NCBI GenBank assembly: GCA_039028235.1
Contig: JBCCIN010000173.1
Coordinates: 1 to 10,418 of the forward strand
DNA length: 10,418 nt
Reading direction: 5' to 3'
DNA from: JANQPX01 sp039028235
Lineage (GTDB): Bacteria; Pseudomonadota; Alphaproteobacteria; Geminicoccales; Geminicoccaceae
Shown in pieces: positions 5,411 to 10,418 of this stretch; position 1 is the stretch's first letter, and each line of letters opens with the position of its first letter. A model generated the notes under the pieces. It did not search any database. It was not told the DNA's origin and saw only the letters and a program-made list of their open reading frames with translations. Both the position numbers and the translations under genes were made by a program.

Positions 5411-8400
5411 TCAAGCCGCCAGCCGTGCTAGTTCGTCGATCAGGCCACGCACCTGCTTCAGGCGCTCGTCCGGTGAGCTGGTCACACCTGAGACGACGAT
5501 ATGGTGGTCGGGGCGAAGGCGGACGTGGCCGCTATTCTGCGCGATCCAGCCGACCAGGCGTTCTGGTTTAGCGAACCGGTGCTCGTGGAAGGCGATCACC
5601 GTGCCTTTGGGTCCGGCGTCCACCTTGGCGACACCGGCCTGGCGGCAGAGCTGCTTGATGCCGATCAGCTTCAGGAGCTGCTCGGTTTCGTCGGGCAACG
5701 GGCCGAAGCGATCGATCAGCTCGGCGGCGAAGGCCTCGACGTCGGAGGCCTCCACCAGTGAGGCAAGGCGGCGATAGAGGCTCATGCGCAGATCGAGATC
5801 CTCGATATAACTCGCTGGAATCAAAGCTGCCGCATCGATGGTGATCTGGGGAGTCCAGTCGTTCGCGCTCGCGGCGTCCGAGCCCTCACCCTCTTGCTTG
5901 GCGAGCTGAACGGCCTCCTCCAGGAGGTGATTGTAGAGCTCGAAGCCGACCTCCTTGATGTGGCCGGACTGCTCATCGCCGAGGAGATTGCCCGCCCCTC
6001 TTATGTCGAGATCGTGTGAGGCGAGCTGGAAGCCGGCGCCGAGCTGATCGAGGCTCTGAATGACGGCAAGCCGTCGCTCCGCCACCTCGCGCAGCCGGCG
6101 TTTGGGCGGAAGCGTGAAATAGGCATAGCCGCGCACCTTGCTCCGGCCGACCCGGCCTCTGAGCTGGTAGAGCTGGGAGAGACCGAACATGTCGGCGCGA
6201 TGCACGATCAGGGTGTTGGCGCTCGGGATGTCGAGGCCGGATTCGATGATATTAGTAGAGAGCAACAGGTCGATCTTGTGGTCATAGAACGCCGCCATCA
6301 CCTCTTCGAGCTGCTTTGCCGGCATGCGCCCATTGGCAACACCGACCTTGATCTCCGGCACCAATGTGCGGAGCTGCTCGGCGAGACGTCCCTGATCCTC
6401 GACGCGGGGGCAGACATAGAAGGTCTGGCCGCCGCGGTAGTGCTCGCGCAGGATCGCTTCGCGGATCACGACAGGGTCGGCCGGGAGAACGAAGGCGCGC
6501 ACCGCCAGACGATCGACGGGAGGGGTCGCGATCAGGCTGAGCTCCTTCAGGCCGCCAAGCGCCATCTGAAGCGTGCGCGGAATCGGCGTCGCGGTCATGG
6601 TCAGCACGTGAACTTCGGCGCGCAGCTTCTTCAGGCGCTCCTTGTGGACAACGCCGAAGTGCTGCTCCTCGTCGATCACTACCAGGCCGAGATTTTTGAA
6701 CTGAACTTTGGGTCCAAGGAGCGCGTGGGTGCCGACCACGATGTCGATCTTGCCCTCAGCCAGGCCGTCGCGGACAGCAGCCGCGTCCTTCGGCGTGACG
6801 AAGCGCGAAAGCTGCGCGACCTTGACCGGCAAGCCCGAAAAGCGCTCGCACAGGACCTGGTAGTGCTGGCGGGCGAGCAGCGTGGTCGGTGCGAGGATCG
6901 CAACCTGCTTGCCGGCCATGGCGGTGACGAAGGCGGCCCTTAGCGCCACCTCGGTTTTGCCGAAGCCGACATCGCCGCAGACCAGGCGATCCATTGGCTG
7001 GCCGGAGTTGAGATCATCCAGCACCTGCTCGATCGCACGCTCCTGATCCTCGGTCTCCTGAAAGACGAAGCGTGCTGCGAATTCCTCGTACAGGCCCACG
7101 GGCTTGTCGATCGCCTCACCCTTGCGGGTGGCGCGCTTCGCCGCAAGCTCGATCAACTCGCCTGCGATTTCCTGGATACGCTTTTTGACACGCGCCTTCC
7201 GCTGCTGCCAGCCGAGGCCGCCGAGCTTGTCAAGCTGGACGACACCATCGCTCGATCCGTAGCGCGAAAGAACATCGAGATTCTCGACCGGCACGAACAG
7301 GCGATCGCCGCCGTGATAGGAGAGCTTCAGGCAGTCATGGGGAGCACCGCCCAGCTCCAGCGTGACCAGCCCTTCAAAACGGCCGATGCCGTGGTCGTTG
7401 TGAACGACGGCATCGCCTTCCGTGAGGGCCGCGACTTCGGGGATGAACTGATCCGAGCGCCGCTTTTTCTTTGCCGGGCGGGACAGGCGCTCGCCGAAGA
7501 TGTCGGTTTCCGAGAGGACCTTGTAGTCCTCGGTGGAAAAGCCGTGATCGAGCGGCAGCACCGCAAGCGTGGGCCGCTCTTTCTTGTGAAGCTCCGCCCA
7601 AGAGTGGATCCGCGCAACATCGTCCAGACCGTGGTCGGCGAGCACCAGGCGGAGGCGCTCCAGGGAGCCCTCGCTCGCAGCTGATATCAGCACGTTCTTC
7701 TCGGCCTGATCAGCTTCCCTGATGTGCGCGACCACGGCATCGAACAGGTTCTGATCCGGACGCGTGCGTTCGGCCGCGAAGTCGTAGGCCGTGCGCCCGC
7801 CGAGATCGACCAGTTCGGTTCCGTCCGGCGACGAGGGCGGCGCGTCAAAGGGAGACAGGTCGACGACGAGGCACCCATCGAGGAGGCGGGCCACCCGCTG
7901 TTCGGAAAGATAGAGAGCATCGGGTGTCAGCGGCCGGTAGGGGGCGGCACCCATGGCGCGGGCAGCTTCGGGCGGCTCGCGCCGGCTCTCGTAATGTTCG
8001 CCGATGGTCTCGAAGCGCGCCTCGATCGCATCTCTGGCAAGTGGGTCGAAGCTGATCGGCGCGCCGTCCGGGACGTAGTCGGTGATCGGCACGAGGTCGT
8101 CGTGGAACAGCGGCAGCCAGTGCTCCATACCCGGGAAGGGGCGGCCTGAGGTCACGGATTCGAACAGCGGATCGCCGGTCGCCGCACCGAATTGCTGCAT
8201 ATAGCCGACGCGAAAACGCTCGATCGAGGCTTCGTCCAGAAGGACTTCGCTCATCGGCAAAAGGTCGATGCGATCGACCTTGGCGAGCGAACGCTGAGTG
8301 AGCGGGTCGAATCCGCGGATCGCCTCCAGTTCATCGCCGAAAAGATCGAGCCTGAGCGGTTGCTCCGCACCCGTCGGGAAAATATCGATGATCCCGCCTC

Positions 8401-8977
8401 GGACCGCGTAGTCGCCGGGCTCCACCACCGTGCCGGCCCGGCGATAGCCGTTTCGCGCAAGACAGGTCAGGAGCTGCTCGCGATCGATCCTCTCACCCGC
8501 CTTCGCCGCAAACAGGCCGGAGCGGATGGTATCCGCCGTCGGCAGCTTCTGCAGGAGCGCGTTGACCGTGACGATCAGGAGATCCGGCCGCTGCCCGCCC
8601 TGTCCCAGAAGGCGGGAGAGAACCTCGAGACGGCGCGCCATTACGTCGCTGTTGGGCGACACGCGGTCATAGGGAAGGCAATCCCAGGCCGGCAGCACGG
8701 CGACGTCGAGATTGGGCGCGAAAAACGCGATGCGCTCCTTGATCTGATCGGCGCGCGGCGCGTCGCGGGCAACGTGAAGGGTCAGGCCCTGACCATCGGT
8801 TTTCGCCAGCTCCGCAAGATAGAGCGCATCCAGCCCGTCGACGGCGCCAGCGACAAGTCGTTGGGAGGGAGCGTCGACATCGGCGTCGGTCTCAGGGCTT
8901 TGTATCTTCAAGGCTGGCTCGGCCACGGTCGTCTTTCTCAGCAGGTCGTCAAAAGGTTCGGTGCAGTTCCTGATCAC
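5411..8977 (-). CDS. mfd: Transcription-repair coupling factor Mfd
   Basis: A complete 1188-residue Mfd (E. coli: 1148), a cytoplasmic DNA translocase that pushes stalled RNA polymerase off DNA lesions and recruits UvrA. The order of domains is as follows. A UvrB-like N-terminal module contains LPAWDCLPYDRVSPNSD (95-111). The RNA-polymerase-interacting domain lies around 519-575, with HNDHGIGRFEGL and GGDRLFVPVENLDVLSRY. The RecG-like motor has Walker A GDVGFGKT (668-675), DEEQ (769-772), TATPIPRT (795-802), STNIIESGLDIP (907-918) and QLRGRVGR (938-945). The C-terminal TRCF autoinhibitory domain follows from about 1045. All motor residues are intact. The furthest in-frame start is a GTG at 8977 without a clear ribosome-binding site. 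A second GTG at 8926, preceded by GAGAAAG, is a plausible alternative that would give 1171 residues. It lies 60 bases after sdhE and is likely co-transcribed with it. Confidence 0.97.
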   Translation of the reverse strand: MIRNCTEPFDDLLRKTTVAEPALKIQSPETDADVDAPSQRLVAGAVDGLDALYLAELAKTDGQGLTLHVARDAPRADQIKERIAFFAPNLDVAVLPAWDCLPYDRVSPNSDVMARRLEVLSRLLGQGGQRPDLLIVTVNALLQKLPTADTIRSGLFAAKAGERIDREQLLTCLARNGYRRAGTVVEPGDYAVRGGIIDIFPTGAEQPLRLDLFGDELEAIRGFDPLTQRSLAKVDRIDLLPMSEVLLDEASIERFRVGYMQQFGAATGDPLFESVTSGRPFPGMEHWLPLFHDDLVPITDYVPDGAPISFDPLARDAIEARFETIGEHYESRREPPEAARAMGAAPYRPLTPDALYLSEQRVARLLDGCLVVDLSPFDAPPSSPDGTELVDLGGRTAYDFAAERTRPDQNLFDAVVAHIREADQAEKNVLISAASEGSLERLRLVLADHGLDDVARIHSWAELHKKERPTLAVLPLDHGFSTEDYKVLSETDIFGERLSRPAKKKRRSDQFIPEVAALTEGDAVVHNDHGIGRFEGLVTLELGGAPHDCLKLSYHGGDRLFVPVENLDVLSRYGSSDGVVQLDKLGGLGWQQRKARVKKRIQEIAGELIELAAKRATRKGEAIDKPVGLYEEFAARFVFQETEDQERAIEQVLDDLNSGQPMDRLVCGDVGFGKTEVALRAAFVTAMAGKQVAILAPTTLLARQHYQVLCERFSGLPVKVAQLSRFVTPKDAAAVRDGLAEGKIDIVVGTHALLGPKVQFKNLGLVVIDEEQHFGVVHKERLKKLRAEVHVLTMTATPIPRTLQMALGGLKELSLIATPPVDRLAVRAFVLPADPVVIREAILREHYRGGQTFYVCPRVEDQGRLAEQLRTLVPEIKVGVANGRMPAKQLEEVMAAFYDHKIDLLLSTNIIESGLDIPSANTLIVHRADMFGLSQLYQLRGRVGRSKVRGYAYFTLPPKRRLREVAERRLAVIQSLDQLGAGFQLASHDLDIRGAGNLLGDEQSGHIKEVGFELYNHLLEEAVQLAKQEGEGSDAASANDWTPQITIDAAALIPASYIEDLDLRMSLYRRLASLVEASDVEAFAAELIDRFGPLPDETEQLLKLIGIKQLCRQAGVAKVDAGPKGTVIAFHEHRFAKPERLVGWIAQNSGHVRLRPDHHIVVSGVTSSPDERLKQVRGLIDELARLAA

Positions 8978-9014
8978 CAGACATGATCGCGATCGCCCGT
9001 CTCGGACTTGGGCA

Positions 9015-9069
9015 AGTTCAGGCTGAACCGCTACGGTTCATGTTGAACTGTCGGGGTTCACGTTGAACC
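9015..9069. promoter_or_regulatory. Three TTCA-N3-TGAA dyads at an exact 20-base period
   Basis: Each dyad has the form GGTTCA-N3-TGAACC or close to it: AGTTCAGGCTGAACC at 9015-9029, GGTTCATGTTGAACT at 9035-9049 and GGTTCACGTTGAACC at 9055-9069. The TTCA starts are at 9017, 9037 and 9057. Units two and three match at 16 of 20 positions and units one and two at 12 of 20. Neighbouring units also pair with one another; 9024-9040 is the perfect inverted repeat TGAACCG-CTA-CGGTTCA. The array covers the last codons of sdhE and the DNA 38-92 bases upstream of the mfd GTG. It looks like a tandem operator, with sites on nearly the same helical face, or a string of small RNA hairpins in the sdhE-mfd transcript. 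The binding factor is unknown. Confidence 0.55.
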
Positions 9070-9313
9070 GTTTGAGCAGATCGAATATGTCGTTGTCGTG
9101 ACGTTCGGGTACCGGGGTCCGGCCCATCAGCCAGGCGAGCAGATCCTGATCGCTCTCCTCGATCAATGCCTCGTAACGATCGAGGGCGTCTTGATCCATG
9201 TCTCGGACATGGGCATCCGCGAAGCGGCCGAACAGGATGTCCGCCTCGCGGCAGCCCCGATAGCGGCTTCGATGGATCAGGCGCTTTTGGCGCGTGGTGA
9301 TCGGTTCGGTCAT
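9038..9313 (-). CDS. sdhE: FAD assembly factor SdhE (succinate dehydrogenase assembly factor 2)
   Basis: A 91-residue protein of the SdhE/YgfY (DUF339) family, which promotes covalent attachment of FAD to the SdhA flavoprotein of succinate dehydrogenase. The family signature RGxxE is seen as RGCRE (19-23), preceded by the basic RQKRLIHRSRY and followed by ADILFGRFA. A second conserved block, YEALIEESDQDLLAWLMG (about 47-64), completes the five-helix fold. The length is normal. The ATG at 9313 has AGGA a few bases upstream. An in-frame ATG at 9331 would add six residues and also has a nearby AGGA, so the start could be either. The last codons, encoding RFNVNPDSST, lie inside the 20-base dyad array. 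The stop is 60 bases before mfd, suggesting co-transcription, and recG is divergent. Confidence 0.93.
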   Translation of the reverse strand: MTEPITTRQKRLIHRSRYRGCREADILFGRFADAHVRDMDQDALDRYEALIEESDQDLLAWLMGRTPVPERHDNDIFDLLKRFNVNPDSST

Positions 9314-9416
9314 ATCGGTCCTGACGGGCATGTCGATCGATCCTGCCCGCATCCGGGTGGGCAACGACGCCGGCATCATGGATGTAGCCAATGATGCTGC
9401 AGTTTCAAAGGGCGGA
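9314..9416. promoter_or_regulatory. Divergent sdhE/recG intergenic region with a possible sdhE promoter
   Basis: These 103 bases must carry promoter signals for both directions. On the minus strand TTGAAA (complement of 9403-9408) is followed after 16 bases by TACATC (complement of 9381-9386), an acceptable -35/-10 pair that would start an sdhE transcript about 60 bases upstream of its ATG. No comparable plus-strand pair for recG was recognised. If the recG start is really 9378 or 9357, the region is shorter. Confidence 0.35.
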
Positions 9417-10418
9417 ATGATCAGCTTTTCCAAAAGAGAAGACGGCGAACAGTCCGACGATCCCCTTTTCGGCCCGGTTTCGAGACTGAGCGGTGTCGGC
9501 CCGCGCATCGCCGATATGCTGTCCCGTCTGCTCGGCGCCAGGCCGGGACAGACCGCGCGACGCCTCGATCTCCTCCTGCACATGCCCCATGGTCTGGTCG
9601 ATCACGACCTGAAGGAGGACGCCGCCGATCTGGTCGAAGGCGAGCGGGTAACGGCCGACGTGACGGTGATCGCGCACCATCCGCCCTACCAGCGTCGCCA
9701 ACCCTATCGCGTCGACTGCGTTCTCGGTGACGAGGCGCTGCAGCTCGTGTTCTTCCAGGGGCGTCGGAATTATCTGCAGGATCAGCTGCCGATCGGCGCG
9801 CAAAAGGTGATTAGCGGCAAGCTCGGCCGTTACGGCAAGGGCCGGAACCAGTGCTGGCAGATCGTGCATCCCGACCTGATCACCACCTCGGCCGCGATCT
9901 CCGGCGAACGCTGGCTGCAGCCGGTCTACCCCTCGACCCAAGGCCTGACCCAGCGGGTCCTGCAAAGTCGGATCCGCACCGCTCTCGATGACCTCATGGC
10001 GTCGGCATCCGACCTGCCGGAATGGCAGGATTCGGCCTGGCTGAAGCTGCGCAGCTGGCCGAGCCTCCCGGAAGCCCTTCGCCAAGTGCACGTCCCCGAC
10101 AAGGGCGACGATATCGAGCTCACGTCGAAGGCCCGCGCGCGTCTCGCCTATGACGAGCTTCTGGCCACCCAGCTGGCGCTTAGCCTCTCCCGCGACCGCG
10201 GCCAGGAGAGGGACGGTGTCGCCAAGCCGGGCGACGGCCGCCTGCGTCGAGCCTTCCTGGATGCCCTGTCCTTCCATCTGACCGCAGCGCAGCAGCAGGC
10301 GGCTATCGAGATCGGGCAGGATCTTTCAGCCCCGGACAAGATGCTGCGCCTTCTCCAGGGCGACGTCGGCAGCGGCAAGACCGTGGTCGCGGCGCTTGCC
10401 ATGCTGCAGGCGATCGAG
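9417..10418 (+). CDS. recG: ATP-dependent DNA helicase RecG, N-terminal half (partial)
   Basis: The frame stays open for 334 codons from ATG 9417 to the window edge. RecG is a cytoplasmic double-stranded DNA translocase that remodels stalled replication forks and recombination intermediates. Visible features are DPLFGPVSRLSGVGPRIADM (about residues 15-34), typical of the RecG start; a wedge/OB domain with RLDLLLHMPHGLVDH, then VIAHHPPYQRRQPYRVDCVL, FFQGRRNYL and ISGKLGRYG; YPSTQGLTQRVLQSRI near residues 178-193; LPEALRQVHVP; ARLAYDELLATQLAL; FHLTAAQQQAA; and Walker A GDVGSGKT at 315-322, just before the edge. The helicase lobes lie beyond the window. ATG 9417 has GGGCGG close upstream; in-frame ATG 9378 and GTG 9357 are weaker alternatives. 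It is transcribed divergently from sdhE-mfd. Confidence 0.95.
   Translation, partial: MISFSKREDGEQSDDPLFGPVSRLSGVGPRIADMLSRLLGARPGQTARRLDLLLHMPHGLVDHDLKEDAADLVEGERVTADVTVIAHHPPYQRRQPYRVDCVLGDEALQLVFFQGRRNYLQDQLPIGAQKVISGKLGRYGKGRNQCWQIVHPDLITTSAAISGERWLQPVYPSTQGLTQRVLQSRIRTALDDLMASASDLPEWQDSAWLKLRSWPSLPEALRQVHVPDKGDDIELTSKARARLAYDELLATQLALSLSRDRGQERDGVAKPGDGRLRRAFLDALSFHLTAAQQQAAIEIGQDLSAPDKMLRLLQGDVGSGKTVVAALAMLQAIE

Noticed and set aside
9015..9069. A parS-like ParB site, because one unit reads TTCAACGTGAA on the minus strand
   Set aside because: parS is an even-length 16-base palindrome with a CACGTG centre. These dyads have an odd three-base spacer that varies between units.
9015..9069. 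A LexA box upstream of mfd
   Set aside because: The alphaproteobacterial LexA site is a direct repeat, GTTC-N7-GTTC. Here the N7-spaced half-sites are inverted (GAAC-N7-GTTC), and the others have N5 spacing.
9314..9583. A long N-terminal extension of SdhE
   Set aside because: It would run through the intergenic region and antisense to the start of recG. The family starts at about MTEPI.
9405..10277. A 290-codon open frame on the minus strand
   Set aside because: It is antisense to recG, whose plus-strand translation carries clear RecG motifs throughout.

Overview
This window looks like an ordinary housekeeping stretch of a high-GC alphaproteobacterial chromosome, most likely from the Hyphomicrobiales (Rhizobiales) or a close relative. 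The evidence is the strong GC bias at third codon positions, the alphaproteobacterial style of the Dxs, Mfd and SdhE sequences, and the two gene neighbourhoods. No RNA gene, insertion sequence, prophage or CRISPR array was found. I did not recognise a new multi-gene system. What stands out is in the non-coding DNA.

Layout from left to right. Positions 1-152 (minus) hold the 5' end of tlyA, an S4-domain rRNA methyltransferase cut by the window edge. Positions 153-803 are a 651-base gap with an inverted pair of repeats, a palindrome just upstream of tlyA and a possible decayed small membrane-protein gene. Positions 804-4937 (minus) form a compact cluster read in the order histone-deacetylase-family hydrolase, xseB, ispA, dxs, with gaps of 16, 29 and 54 bases. 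tlyA lies downstream of it on the same strand. Positions 4938-5410 are a 473-base gap with a third copy of the repeat seen near tlyA and an imperfect palindrome upstream of the hydrolase gene. Positions 5411-8977 (minus) hold mfd, preceded by sdhE (9038-9313, minus). recG starts divergently at 9417 on the plus strand and runs off the right edge inside its Walker A region.

How the genes fit together. dxs supplies the first MEP-pathway intermediate and ispA condenses the resulting C5 units into FPP or a longer prenyl diphosphate, so the cluster contains both ends of isoprenoid precursor synthesis. xseB (exonuclease VII small subunit), tlyA and the hydrolase are neighbours with no obvious biochemical link to it. 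On the right, mfd (transcription-coupled repair) and recG (fork and recombination remodelling) flank sdhE, a flavinylation factor for succinate dehydrogenase.

Two non-coding structures deserve a second look. One is a set of three TTCA-N3-TGAA dyads spaced exactly 20 bases apart, spanning the end of sdhE and the DNA upstream of mfd. The other is a 26-base sequence present three times in the two large gaps, two of the copies arranged as an inverted pair that could form a long hairpin.
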